Shown here piece after piece: positions 1 through 12,539 of a DNA stretch of 64,000 nucleotides. Below the pieces are notes generated by a model. That model did not search any database. It worked only from the letters and a program-made list of their open reading frames with translations, and was not told the DNA's origin. This DNA is from Dryocosmus kuriphilus (Eukaryota; Arthropoda; Insecta; Hymenoptera; Cynipidae), in NCBI GenBank assembly GCA_038277395.1, contig CM076192.1, forward strand, positions 128,431,366 through 128,495,365, read 5' to 3'. Every line of letters starts with the position of its first letter. The stretch's first letter is position 1. The position numbers and the translations under genes are program-made.

Positions 1-1586
1 AGTAAATGAACAATTTATTTTTCTATTTTCTAATTCGCTAATCTTATATTAAAATTCTTAAATTTAATAATTTGGCTATTCAAAGTTCTGAGAATTTAAC
101 AAATTTAGGGAAAATTAATAAATAATATGTTCGTTAGTAATTTGTTGAAATCTGTTAAAGTCTCCTCAAATATTTTTACTTCGTTAAAATTGATTGAAAT
201 AGGAATAAGTCATTTGAAACTTATTGAACTCATTGAGATAATGGAGATTACATAAAATCCTTAAGAGCTTATAAAATTCCTTGAATTCCATAAAACTTCT
301 TGAAACCGTTCAAAATTATACAAAATATAAAAAAATTAACTTTAATACTTTATTTTAAATTTCCGAAAAATTTAGACAGTTTGTTTTTTGAATTAAAAAT
401 GTTTTAGAATTCAGAATTGTATTTCGATTCGCATAAAAGAATAAAGAAGTTGCCTGTAGCAATCTGTAAATTCTTTTCAGCTAACGCTATTATTATTTAT
501 AGGCCACAACCTTTGCAAGCAATTTCTATTCTTTTTTAATAAGTCAAGTTCTTTTTTAAATGCCACCAGTCAAATTATGTACATTTCATTTTTTATTAAA
601 ATCCTTAGCAAACTTTTCAAATATTTTCATCTTCTTTTAATTCCTTGAATTATTTGAATTCTAGAAATCCGTTGAAATCTTCTACAATATCGCATTATCC
701 CTTTATATTTTTAAATACCCTAAAACCCTTCAAATATATAAAGGTCATAGAAAATCCTTTAAAACTTATGGAATCTTTAAAATTCCTTGCAATCTTTGAA
801 AATTACCCAAAATTTTTGAACATCCCTTGAAATTTTTTACACCTCTTGAAAATCTGTTCAGCCTTAGAAATTTTTGTAACACCTTGAAAATTTTTAAATC
901 TGAGACTAATGAAAAATAGCTAAAGAATAAATACTGAATATAAAAATCAACAAAAAGGATAATGATCGAAAATACAAATTAGCGAGTCAAAAAATTTAAG
1001 AATGTTAAAATAACGAGCTTTTATTTATAGAAATGTGAAAATCTCGTATTTTGAAATTTTCAAATTCGTTAATTTTATAGAAAAATTCGTAAATTTAACA
1101 TTTAGGCAATTTTAAATATCGAAAATTTAGGAATTTAGGGGAAATTAATGACTAGTTACAATTCGTTACATGTATAGTTCGTAAATTAAAAAGCTCTTCA
1201 AATTAGTATCGGATATTTTTTAATTTTTGATTTCTAGAATTCGAAATTTTTATTTGTCGTTAGTTAAAAACCTTGTTCTTTTAAGTTTTGTAAATTTTAT
1301 AATTCGGCAACTTGCATTTTCGATAATTTCCTTTTTTGTTAGTGTGAATATAAGATATTTATATTTCTCATTAGCATTTTTTTCATAATTTAATTTAATA
1401 AATAATAAAGAAACTGTTAATTACAAAATCAAAAAGTACCAGCAATCGCGGTTAAAATTATGAATCGAATTTAAATACGAATTTGACTTTAATAGAGAAT
1501 CTAAAATGTCCTTATTTTTATAGTGGATTATTAATAAGAAAAGTTCAAATTTAATTTCAGTTTCTTATATTTTTCTTGAGTATCCT

Positions 1587-1671
<85 letters not shown>

Positions 1672-2149
1672 CAATAATATATTTTTAAATAATTTTTGAG
1701 AATAATATATGTGGTATTTATTTTTTCGGCACTTTTCGCTAGCCCCTTAATAATATTTATTGTTGATTATGGACTAATTATTTATTCTCCGCAATATTAA
1801 TTTCAGATACTTTAAATTTCAGCAATTTCGAATTTCATACATTAAATAATTCGGCTATTTTAAACTTCGAAAATATAACAAATTTATGGAAAATTAATAA
1901 TTCGTCAATTTCAAAATTCGATAAATGTGCTCGCAAATACAATAATTCGTCAAATGTTAATTCCAGATATTTTTTAGTTACTTATTTGTATAATTCGGGA
2001 TTATACTTCTCTGATAATAATTGAAGGCTTGCTGTTTCAAATTTTGTAAAAATTTTACATTGTTTATAGAATGTTCATAGTGCCAGTTAATAATTTGTGC
2101 CAAGTGGAGGGAAGTGTGGATTAGTGCAATGCTGGGGTTAAATTCTTCC
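1..2149. other. AT-rich degenerate repeat, no gene
   Basis: Low-complexity AT-rich DNA in which short phrases such as AATTTCGGAAATTTAA and AATTCGxxAATTT recur at irregular spacing, as in an old minisatellite. Reading frames here, such as the short one at 645-830, consist of this repeat and reappear in copy B at 30,393-30,578 without sign of coding constraint. I see no gene. Confidence 0.6.
1590..1668. repeat. (TA)n microsatellite
   Basis: About 79 bases of uninterrupted TA. The orthologous tract in copy B at about 31,310-31,351 is roughly half as long, showing length change since duplication. Confidence 0.95.
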
Positions 2150-2880
2150 TGTTAATATGAAAATTAATTAACTCGACACAAATCTATTCGAATTCAAATG
2201 CGCTCAAATGCACCACAAGAAAATATCAAATACATTTATAATTGCGCCAGATACGAGCACATTAATCCTCACGCAAGCGGTGGCGAAACACAAACTTTAA
2301 TCCTCAAAATTTACATAAAATAAGATAGAAACCGGGTACCTGGACTAAGGTTCAAATGCGCTTACATGCGCCATTATTAAAAAAAGCATAATCCCATAGA
2401 ATTATAGGAATTGCATGCCCATTCAGAGTTTGAGGACACGGTGTCCATATCTCTGAATATAATGAACATAATGAAACTGTTTTAACGTAATTTCAAAATG
2501 CTTCAAATGCGCTCAAATGCACCAACAACAGATGTTCAGATACACTTGAAAATGTTCAGATATTAGCAAAATTTTACTACTTAAAAGGACGATCCAAGGT
2601 AAACTAAATTTTTTTTAAATTAAATGAAATTCTATCGCAAGAAGCTATTCCCACCAGTTTGAAATGCGCTCAAATGCACTTGTCAAAACAAATTTCTAAT
2701 GCCACACAACACCGGATTTTGCATGCACATCCGGTAGTGGGATTAGTGACACTGTATCTATGTCTCTCATTCTAATTTACATGAAGAGATTGTGCTTGCG
2801 TACTTCCATTGCAATTACATGCGCTCAAATCCATCTACTACCGCAATGCTTGTACAGATGTATGATTTGGTACCACGAAA
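2150..2880. repeat. 155-bp tandem satellite, five units (copy A)
   Basis: The landmark AAATGCGCTCAAATGCACC or a variant recurs at 2196, 2354, 2505, 2662 and 2817, giving spacings of 158, 151, 157 and 155 bases. Units also share a GCATGC..CAT phrase and a GACACGGTGTCTATxTCTC phrase. They differ enough from one another to be old. No reading frame is kept across units. Confidence 0.85.
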
Positions 2881-3060
2881 AATAAATTGTCATATCGAAT
2901 GGCAAGGCGAGAATGATCAACTAGATGAATAGAAGGGAATTTACCTGACTGCGTTTATATTTGTATAATTATTTTCTTATTAAATAATATGTATTTGGAG
3001 TACTTTAAAATGGCATAATCAAAAGTGCTATTTATAAAAGAGGGGGGGGGGGGGTGGAAG

Positions 3061-3387
3061 TTAGCGTGTCTCCAACCTTCCCACCGTAACTCCGCTAATA
3101 ACACCCTTGGTCTTGTGGCGCAGAATGTTTAATTGGTGGTCCATTTTGGTGAATTTATGGCGCATTTGAATCCACATGGGTACATGTCGAATTTCAGTAA
3201 TGGGTGGGGCGGGGGCAGTAACACGGACCTGAACACAAAAAAGATTGCCGAAATGGCAATCTAATAGAGGGTTTTCACAACACGCTTTTAATTGGAAACA
3301 TAAGTTTAATTTTGAGTTTAAAGATATTATAATACTGGCAAAAGAAGAATATGTTTTTAAAACAGATAATTTAAAATCTATTTTCAT
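3061..3387 (-). other. Short open frame whose 3' part stays open in both duplicate copies
   Basis: This is a 108-codon minus-strand frame. Its last 45 or so residues, containing MRHKFT and KTKGVISGVTVG, match the 60-codon minus-strand frame at 33,021-33,203 in copy B. The two differ by several substitutions and an in-frame single-codon difference (46 versus 47 residues after the shared ITEIR start), and both end a few residues after GVTVG. I do not recognise the peptide. It may be a coding relic or chance. Confidence 0.2.
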
Positions 3388-3442
3388 AAATAAATTTCAT
3401 AATATTTCAATCAATTTACAGTATTACACTTTAAATATTAAT

Positions 3443-3825
3443 CAAAGGACCACATACGCTTGTTACGGAAAAGTGATTTCAGTTAATTTTGCTGAATTTT
3501 TTAAATGTTACGTATCTCAGCGTCCTGAACAAAAGTCTCTATGGGCGCAAACCCCAAAACCCCCGGATTCCGAAATAAGTCCCACTGAAGTCAGTATCAT
3601 TAGGTATTGCCTCTACTTATCTCTACCACCTTTCTGAGTAATAGCCAAGCAAGTAGAGGCAATTCCCAATGATACTGATTTCAGCGGCCTTATCTCGGAA
3701 TCCGGGTGGTTTTGGGGTTTGCATTCATAGAGACTTTTGTTCAGAACGCTGAGATACGTAACACAAGAAAATTCAACAAAATTAACCGAAACCACTTTAC
3801 GTTAAGAAACGTGCGTGGGGCTTTG
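3443..3825. mobile_element. Hairpin MITE, copy A
   Basis: The stretch folds on itself. The left arm runs from CAAAGGACCAC to about 3,621, and the right arm from about 3,648 to GTGGGGCTTTG, with arms of about 175 bases at high identity and a loop of about 25 bases. No transposase is encoded. The frames at 3,245-3,637 and 3,613-3,795 are the two arms read on opposite strands. No target duplication is clear. The copy B equivalent at about 33,409-33,770 is rearranged. Confidence 0.7.
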
Positions 3826-5390
3826 TCAAGACATTTTACAATAGTCTAATTTTCTCATTACTCTCGACTGCAGTGAACTGTGTTTAAATCGCCTGCGCTT
3901 TTGCGCGCTTTCCTCATTTGTGATTGGCTAGGCTCAAACCTTGTTGTTATATGTCCTTGTAAACAAATGTCAAAGGAAGAGATGTTTAGCTAATTTCTTG
4001 GTTTCTCTTTCTCATCGTCGTAGAATTCACCGTTTGTTTTTATTTTGTATAATAATAAATCTACTTCGTTCAAATAATCTGTATGTCTCTTTAACTTTTT
4101 GAAGCATAAAGCTGTTCTTATTGTTTTAACACATGGATATAAACATTGACTTTGGAAAATACTGTGTCAACTCTACATCATGATTTGAATGACTTTATAA
4201 ATTTGCCAGGTAATATTCTTTTATTAATATTTTTTTGTAGACATATTCTTAAATTTAAGTTTATCTAGAAGAAATCTAACAAACTACTAGTCTTTTTTAC
4301 TTACAATTGTTTTTTTCTTCAATTACTTATATTATATCTGACTACTAAATTTGATGGATATCAATCAGAACGCAAATACAAAATGGCGTCTGTCCTCCAT
4401 GGAACAAGGAAAAAGTTCGCGTTTGGGGCGTATGTGTACATTTACGTTTAAAATTTAGAAAACTCACTAATATCAGGAGTAAAAGGCTAGTAGTAAGCTT
4501 AATTTTTTTTTAAATAGGCGCAATGATAAAGAAGTGATAATCGAAAATGCCTTAAGGATTTCAAGCAGATTAAAGAAATTTAACAAAGATTTAAAAAATG
4601 TGAGGAAGACCTTAAAGTATTTGAAAGATTTCGTAAAGATTACACAGATAATAAGAGATTTCGGTTTTACTTTCAGGGAACGAAGATCTACGAAAAACAC
4701 CTGCCTTTAGTCCCGGCGTATGTAATACATTTTTTGGGATTTTTGGGTTTTTTGGACTTATCTGAAAAATGACTTATAAAAAATCCTTTTGTTCAGGATA
4801 TGTATTTCATTTATAGGCATAAAAACACTTTTGCGCTTGAGAATTTTTGTTCAAACTGTGACCGCATGTTGGCTTGCTTTTAAAATGCCAGCACAGCAGA
4901 AAACTATTTGTGTTGATCTAGCGTTATCTTTGTCAAAGCTTCTTCAACATCGAATATCACATATCTACGTAATATTTCTAATTACTAGTACCTAAAAGAC
5001 TATAGTGCACTTACGTTTAAACTGAAGAAAACTCACAAATATGAGTAGCAAAAAAACAGTGATAGGCTTCATTTTCTTTAAATGGGCAAAATGATAAAGG
5101 ATTTACGACTGATTTGTCAGCAGTTTCGGATGATGTGGCTCGATGAGTGTGGCTTCATAACTTCTGTCTGATAACAACGCTTTATTTATTCCTTAAATAA
5201 ATAAAAAGTAGGAGGAGGAAGGTTGTTGATATCATATCTCAAAATACAAACTTCATGTGTGTAACTTTTAAAAAATGTATGACGTTCACTTTTCTCAAAA
5301 GAATAATGTTTGAAAATATTCTTTACTCAAATGTATCTTTATAATTTCTTTAGGCAAAAAAAAACATTATTCAAAAATAAAATTTCTTAC
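3826..5390. other. AT-rich shared DNA, no gene
   Basis: Matches 33,771-38,554 of copy B once the foldback element there is removed. Bases 4027-4034 (TCACCGTT) are the intact, empty target site of that element. Several 60-75-codon frames occur, but their copy B equivalents are broken or altered, so I do not call genes. Confidence 0.6.
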
Positions 5391-5640
5391 AAAAGATGCG
5401 AGATAAGCAGAAAATGACAATACAGGAAGTTACTTACCTGAAAGAGATCTACAAGGTTTCTTTCTACTATTTTTTTGTAAAGATGCATAATTTTTAAGCT
5501 ATTCGTGTTATATGATACTAAATTTAAAGAATTTTACTTTTCAGCAAAACTACGCGAGATACGAGGAAATATTAAGAAACAGAATTGTTCGCCTTAGAAG
5601 GACCTACAAGTATGTTCCACGTTATTTTTTGATCCAACGT
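5391..5640. repeat. Satellite unit with the TATGCGAGATACGAG phrase
   Basis: One to two diverged units of a satellite whose consensus includes TTTTCAGCAAAACTATGCGAG, GTTCACCTTAGAAGGATCTA and GATCCAACGCATAGTTTTT. The same unit occurs at 10.25-10.64, 11.40-12.06, 13.75-13.93, 38.56-39.17, 44.15-44.54, 45.29-46.34 and 51.97-52.21 kb. Copy B has more of it at this place; copy A appears to have a deletion of about 500 bases. Confidence 0.65.
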
Positions 5641-7128
5641 ATACTTTTTTGACTCTAATCTAATAATATCGACTTTCGACTTGCAGTTGATTTATTTTTA
5701 TTTTTTGTATTTTAGTAATTCGAGATTTAGCCTCTTTTCTGTTAAAATCCCTTTAAATACTTAAAATTCTTTAAAGAACCCTTGAATTGCTTTAAAACAT
5801 TTCGAACTACTTTAAAATATCCAGAAATTCTGTAAATCCTTTAAAGTCTCTGTAAATCTCTTAAATCTCCTTCAGATTCTATACAATTACTTAAAATTGT
5901 TCGAGGTCTTTTAAAGTTTCTTTCATATCTTTTGAAAAAGATTGTATAACTTAAAATTAAAAACAAAAAAGTTTAAATTTATTTTTAAGTAACAAAATTT
6001 ACTTTATTTGAAGTGAATTGTTCTTAGTGTCTTGTTATACTTGAAGCAATTACTGTCATTTCTAATAAAAACGTAAATATCTGTTTAGAATTTTACTGTG
6101 AGGTGATTTTTGTCCAGAAAAGGTGCTTTTTACCCACTGCGTGGCACCCCGCGCAAGATTTTGTTTTTTAAGCCATGAAGTACAACTACAACAAATTTGG
6201 ATAAAATATACGTTAACGTATTAAATTTAAGCAATTGTTTTTTTCTTAATGGATGTCTATTTCTAAAACGTAGCCCCTAAACAAATTTTTGAGCTCTTGA
6301 GAAATTTGTTTTACCCCTATCTCTTATAGTGTTGCGCGACAAAACAAGAATTTTTTGAATCTCGCTTGATAATACTTGAATTTTCGCTAGGATTTTTTCC
6401 TGCATGTTTACATGATTTTGTTGCTTTCTACAAGCAATTTTTAAAAAAATTTTATATTTTGAATATTTTCTGTCATCTTTCTCACAATTATTATCGAATC
6501 GTAAGAAAAAGCATACGTATATATTGCAAATATATCGAATTGCAAAAATTATTTTTTGAAGATTATTTTTGCACAGTAAAGTTGTGGTATCGCATCAGAA
6601 TATAACCTGTGATTTTTTCGGCATATTTTTGGATATAAAAAGTATTTTTAGATTGGTATTTAAAACCCCTTAAATTATTCGAAAAATGTAAAAGTAATCA
6701 TATCTAAATGTTGTAAAACGTTTTCTGATATAAAAAATGATGAGTTTCTTTAAAAACAAAACTACAGGAATGCTGTTAACAAAACTTACAAATTTAAAGA
6801 AAAATCAATTTAACATAATATGAGAAACAAGTATTTTTTATTGACAATCTCCGTAAATTCTGTCTTCATCTTAATGGGACATCAGAATGTTTATGCAGTG
6901 TCGGCTGTCCAAAAGCAGATTTTGAAAAATGATTTTTTTAACTCTGCCCGCTAATAGAAAAAGCAAACCCAGTAAACGAAGAAAAATAAAAATGATGAAT
7001 TATTGCAATTTAATATTTGAATGTATATTTGTGTATAATTGCATAATTTAAATAAATAATTAATTATAAAATACTCCTATAGTTTATATTATTTAAGAAA
7101 CAAGTGTAGAACAATTTTTTCTTCTTAG
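5641..7128. other. AT-rich DNA holding the 5' side and intron end of the hAT gene
   Basis: Corresponds to 39,317-41,103 in copy B. Copy A lacks the exon with the BED zinc finger that copy B keeps at 40,050-40,263. The join is near 6,380, where TTTTCG in A meets CTAGGA, the two ends of the block missing from A. A polypyrimidine tract ending in TTCTTCTTAG at 7119-7128 is the splice acceptor before the hAT exon. Confidence 0.5.
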
Positions 7129-8779
7129 ACGGAGTTTAAACAAGAAATGCCAAACGAGATATTGACTGATTGGATGATTAAAAAATATTTGCCATGCAGT
7201 TTGTTTGAAGATGAAGCTACGTAGAATGTATTTCAATACTTGAGAAATGTTGCAAAAGTACCAAAGCGGGCGCAAATGAAAAATTTAGTATTTGGACGTT
7301 TCGAAGAAGTATACATATTCGTTTTAGAAATTTTACAGGATAATATTTCCAAAATATCGTTTAGCCTTGATGGTTGGAGTACTATAAACGGAAAATCTTT
7401 TTGCGGAATCACAGATCACTTTATAAGTGAAGATTGGATTCTGCACTCACTAGTAATAGACTTTGTTGAATCTAATGGCGAACACACGGGAAAAGCCATT
7501 GCTGAACTTTTCTTCAAAGTCTTAAGGAACTATGGATTACTCGAAGAACTGCAGGGAATTACTGTCGATAATGCTGCTGCAAATACCAAGTTTATGGAAG
7601 AATTAGGAGTCCTAAAGAAAAATATGTTTGAAACCTATTTCAATTCTTTAGATTAACATTTACGCTGCTTCGCTCACATGTTGAACTTAGCTGTACAAAA
7701 TTTGATTCATGAGTTAGAAATAGATGATGTTGAAGAAGAAACTGAGAGCGTGGACTTGGAAAGTGAAGAGGAGATTGACCGTAGTAGAGATCAAAATGTA
7801 GAAGATGCGACAGAGGATGAAATTTCGGAGCAAAAGGTAGTAGCGAAGTTAAGAGGACTGTTTAAGAAGTCAAAGTACTCAGAACAATTAAGAATAAAAT
7901 TACAATCTTTTTACACTACACCAGGAACAGAACTGTCGGCTCCAATTATGGATATATCAACTCGTTGGTATTCAACTCATGATATGATAGCGTCGGGAAT
8001 CAAAATGCAGCCTGCACTAGATCTATTGAGCTCTACTAATCCAAAATTAGATATCTTGCCCTGAGAACATCAGATTGGGCTCTTCTGGACTTATTAGTGG
8101 TTATATATTTTAGTTAGTGGTTATTTGTGGTTATCAGTGGTTGTGGGATTCAACATGCTCCTAGACAAATTACCATCTTCAAAAGAAAGCCTTGAAGAAA
8201 AGCACAGGAAAGCTGTCGTGGAAACTAAATTACACAACGCTCTCTTGTCAGCTTATGAGAAATTTATGAAACATTACAGAAAAATGAATTGGATTTACTG
8301 CGCAGTTCTTATTCTCGACCCCGGATATAACTTGAAGTTTAAGAAAAAAAACAAAATGGGGAAGATTAATAGAAGCTGATGCTTTAGGGAAGCTCTAAAT
8401 AATATACAGAGAGTCGCACCTCAATCAGCAGGAAGAAGGTACCCACAATCCTCAATTTGAAGAGAATAACTATCTTCGCGGAATGATAGTGAGAATGATG
8501 ACAGCTTCATAGACATAAGCTCTTTCTATGACGGTGCAGCCCCTTCTTCATCCCCGAGAAGAAATTGACACTTTTCTATAAGCTTCATGTGCAGATAAAA
8601 ATATTGACTTAGCCCTGAGGTCGAGGAAACACAAGGATATTTATGCTGATTTGAGTAGAATGGCTAGAGATTATCTCCCTACTCAGGCCACATCTGTTCC
8701 AGCGGAACATCTGTTTTCCAAAGCAGGATTGACTCTCAAGAAACATCAAATCCGACTGAATAATGAATTTTCTAGATGA
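7129..8779 (+). pseudogene. hAT transposase (BED-hAT type), broken, copy A
   Basis: Catalytic exon of a hAT-superfamily transposase, which would cut and paste DNA through an RNase H-like fold. After the acceptor at 7128 the frame reads through WMIKKYLPC and the catalytic-core block SFSLDGW (about 7,360). It continues with ITVDNAAANT (about 7,560) and the HLRCFAHMLNLAVQ block (about 7,655). An acidic linker follows (about 7,720-7,830), then DISTRWYSTHDM (about 7,950). The C-terminal hAT dimerisation block VPAEHLFSKAGLTLKKHQIR lies at about 8,697-8,756, and TGA is at 8777-8779. In-frame stops (TAG near 7,213, TAA near 7,654) and frameshifts after 8,060 break it. The BED finger is missing. Copy B has the fuller gene. 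Confidence 0.9.
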
Positions 8780-9917
8780 TACATGTGCCTGCAGTCTTGG
8801 CCTACTTGCAGTTTAAAATTAAAAATAGAAACTTTACTTACTTAAATTTACAAAAGAAAGTTCAGAATTCTAGATCCATGTTTTACCTTATTTTCTTGTA
8901 TTTATATATAAAGTTGAAATTCTCGGAAACCCCGAAACATATATACGTTCCATATTTTCAAATATTTGCCTGTACTCTATTATAGTTCATTAAAATTAAT
9001 TTAATACAATCATGACAACTTTCCAATCTCTTTTATTATTATTCACAAGGTTTTAGATTTATCGTAGCTTCCTTGCCTTCTTTTTTATACATATTTATTT
9101 ATTAAATTTAGTAGCATCATTTATAAGCACATAGTTAATAATTCTTTTTAAGCTTATAAGAAATATTCTGCATAATATATTTAAAGCACAAGAAACTTGA
9201 ATAAAACGTGACAAAGGATTTCTTCTAAGAAATAAAATTATGTGATATTCAAGAATTAATTGATTCAGTAAAAACTAACTTAAGAAATCTCTTTAGAAAG
9301 AAAACGTTGACATAAATTGTAGTAGAAAGATATATAAATTTAATTATTTTAAGCCATAGGAATTTGAGTAGTCATAAAATGTACGGATAGTTCAAAATTG
9401 CACAAATTGTTCGAACACTTACTATGTTTCAATTTATTAATACTTTTTAATGAAAAGCCACACAAAATTAGAAATATTTCTTCTTTATTAACAAATTATA
9501 GATATAACATTGCTGAGCAACATTTTAGTCTAACGTTACTGAAATTAAAAACAGTTAACCTATACTTTATAAATGTGTAGATGTTAGTCTTGTTTTGGAT
9601 TGAGTTCCATCACTGCGATTTACCAGATTCTCATTATATGGACTTCTCTATTGAAAATCTATATTTCGTGTAAAGATCTTGCACTTAAAAGACACACCAA
9701 GCTTGAGATTTATATAACTCAATAGAGTTTAATTTATTTTAAAAATTTCTCGATTCCTACTTGATATCGCTTGAGGTCTCAAGAATCTTCACTACCTGCC
9801 ACTAACACTGGCAAGTCATGATCAACATATTTCCTTGAGAGTCGAGAAAAAATATCGATCTTGTAGTTTTCTTGTCAATTCTCGCTCGAATACAACACCA
9901 ATCTTTTATGTTAAAAA
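8780..9917. other. AT-rich shared DNA, no gene
   Basis: Matches 42,708-43,845 of copy B with frequent small indels. Short frames at 8,776-8,985 and 9,398-9,580 are not kept in copy B. I see nothing else. Confidence 0.55.
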
Positions 9918-10659
9918 ATGTGCCCGCTTGGCGGGCACATTGTCGTCGCGCGTTTCGCGCTGGGATGTTCTTGGTCCTTGCACAACGTGCTCGGTATTCG
10001 TTACTTGGGCTTTAAACTTTCAAAACACCTACTTTTAATGAGATTACTAAAATTGAACTTTTTACTTAAAATTATAAAAGGAATTATTTTACTTAAGACT
10101 CTGTCGACCTTAAGGCATACATTCTCATCATGACACTCACGCTTCGCGCTCGACAATTAAATGTTTTAAAACAAATTGTAGATTGGTAAAATTTTTTTGT
10201 GACTTTCCAAATTTTCACAATGCAGGATTTCGATTCTTAAAAGTAAAACGATGAGTCTTATAAATAAATTTTGTAGCTATTTCCAAGGCGAACAATGCTG
10301 TTTGTTAATATTTTCTCATATCTTGCATAGCTTTGCTGAAAAGTGGTTTTCTTTATATTTCATAAAATGTTTCACGAATAACACAAAAACTACACGTCTG
10401 TTCAAAAAAATGATAAAGAGCAAATTTGTAGATATTTCTATGGTATTCTACTTTGTTTATTATCACTTTTTCTGTATCTTCAATATTTTGGCAAGAAAGC
10501 ACAGTTTTTAGTTTCTAATAACGTTTTCTCGTTTAAAGCAAAAACCTTGCATTTTTTGATCAAAAAATTGTTAAAACAAAATTTGTAGACTTTTTGAGGC
10601 AAACAATTTTACTCTCTACCATTTTTATTGTATCTCGCATAGTTTAGCCGGAAAATTGA

Positions 10660-11400
10660 TTGAACCATAACCACTGGTCAAAAACCGCTGGTTAACGAGC
10701 TCGTCCTTTCCCTTTACGCCCTAAAGAATTCTGCAAAAGCGCAATCCAATCCGATTAGTCCTTCGAAAGTCATCGTGGGAAAAGACTCCGACGACGACGA
10801 TTAAAACAACGACAATAACGACAATAACGACAACGACGACGACGACAACGACCACAGACAGACAGACACGGTCGTAAAACAGGTTTTTTCGGATTCAGGG
10901 GGTCACGAAACGTCGAGATTTGATGAAGTCCTCGAAACGAAGTTTTCACATAAAACTAATACATTTCTCATTGAGATGAGAATGTAAGAATAAAAAAAAG
11001 GTATTTCTAAGTAGCCTTGTTGGTGACTACAACATATATTTTGTTCGCCAAAATCGGTTTAGTCGTTTTTTGAGAAAACAAATTTTTACATTCTCATCTC
11101 AATGAGAAGGTATTAATTAGTCTTATGAAAATGCTGACTTTCGCGGATTTCATGAAATCTCGACGTTTCTCCACCGCCTGAATCCAAAAACATAGGTTTT
11201 ACGTTTGTGTCTATCTGTCGTTGTCGTCATTGTTGTAGTAGCCTGTGAACACGATAACCTACGAAGGACCAAGCGGATTGGATTGCGCTTTGGCAGACTT
11301 CTTTATGGCGTAAAAGGTAAGAACGGGTTCGGTAACCAGCGATTTTTGACCAAAGGTTCTGGTTTTATCCATAATAAATACTTTCGAAAAACCAAAAATT
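10660..11400. repeat. Inner inverted repeat with GAC/AAC triplets
   Basis: The left arm (10,660-10,990) runs from AAAACCGCTGGTTAACGAG through an ACGACGACGACAACGAC tract to CATTGAGATGAGAATG. The right arm (11,088-11,370) repeats this inverted, with GTCGTTGTCGTCATTGTTG. The spacer is about 100 bases. A third copy in the right-arm orientation stands alone at 12,850-13,160. Copy B has the same trio at about 44,600-44,882, 44,975-45,262 and 46,718-47,050. Confidence 0.75.
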
Positions 11401-12060
11401 CAAATTTCCCTCCAAAATGTGGAAGATATGAAAAAAATCGTGTTAAATAATGTTGTTCACCTTAAAAGGATCCACAAATTTGGCCTCTTTCATTTTTTCG
11501 CGATAACGCATAGTTTTTGAGCTAATCGTGAAATATATTATTAAATTAAATCAAATCCACTTTTCAGCGAAACTATGAAGGATACGGGAAAAATGATAAT
11601 AAACAAAGCTGTTCACCTTAGAAGGGTCTACAAATTTGCTTAAAACTATTTTTTGATCCAACGCATAGTTTATGCATGAAGCGTATAATAGTTGTTTTAA
11701 TCAAAAATATATTACTATAAAGTGACTAAGAAAGTTAGGAAAAGTTACTAAAAAATCTGCCCGCTACTCAAGCGTATTCCAGTCACACTTGCCGGTCGAA
11801 TAAAGTATATCAAAGACGTGAATTTCTTAATTTTAAAAATTTTTTCGATAGTCAGGATGAAAAATGCAATTATGTGAGAGACTAAAAATTATTAAGAAAC
11901 AGAATTGTTTGCTTTGGAGAGACCTACCAATCTATTTCAAACCATTCTTTGATCCAATGCATAGTTTTTTGATGAATTGTATAATAGTTTATTTAATCAA
12001 GAAAAACATTATTAAAAAGTTAAAAATCTACTTTTCAAGAAAACTATGCGGCATATGATG
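11400..12060. repeat. 156-bp satellite units, forward orientation
   Basis: GTTCACCTTA recurs at 11,455 and 11,611, exactly 156 bases apart; in copy B the same pair is at 45,344 and 45,500, again 156. A further diverged unit follows at about 11,860-12,060 after a short insertion that begins CTGCCCGCTACTC. On the left side of the compound element (10,250-10,640) the units run in the opposite orientation. Confidence 0.7.
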
Positions 12061-12539
12061 AAAAAAATGTTAAGAAGCACAGTTTTTTATTAAAAAAATA
12101 TTGACACATTTCCTCTATATCATTTGTTCATACAACACATCGCTTTATTTTAATGGTCAACAATTTTATCAATAAAAATAAAGAATTCAATTGTCCAACC
12201 GAAGTATGCGAGATTCGAAAAAAAATGTTAAGAAGCGGAGTTGTTTATTTCTAAAAGATCTACAAATCTTCATTACCTTTTTTTGAAAACATATGGTTTT
12301 TGTTTTAATGGTGAAAATTGTTATTAATAGTCATGAATTCAATTTTTTCGATGAAACTATACGGAGTATGATATTTGTCCAGCAGAAAAATTATTCATCT
12401 CAAAAAGGTGTACATATTTGCTTCAGACCATGTTTTCATAGGACTCATAGTTTTTGCTTTAATTGTGAAAAATGTTAGTAAAAATAAAAAAAAATATATT
12501 TTCACTCACTCTGCAAAAGAAATGTCATATTTTGGACAA

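Noticed and set aside
2150..2880. Regularly spaced repeats considered as a CRISPR array
   Set aside because: Whole units of about 155 bases repeat, not short identical repeats with unique spacers; the context is eukaryotic and no cas genes are present.
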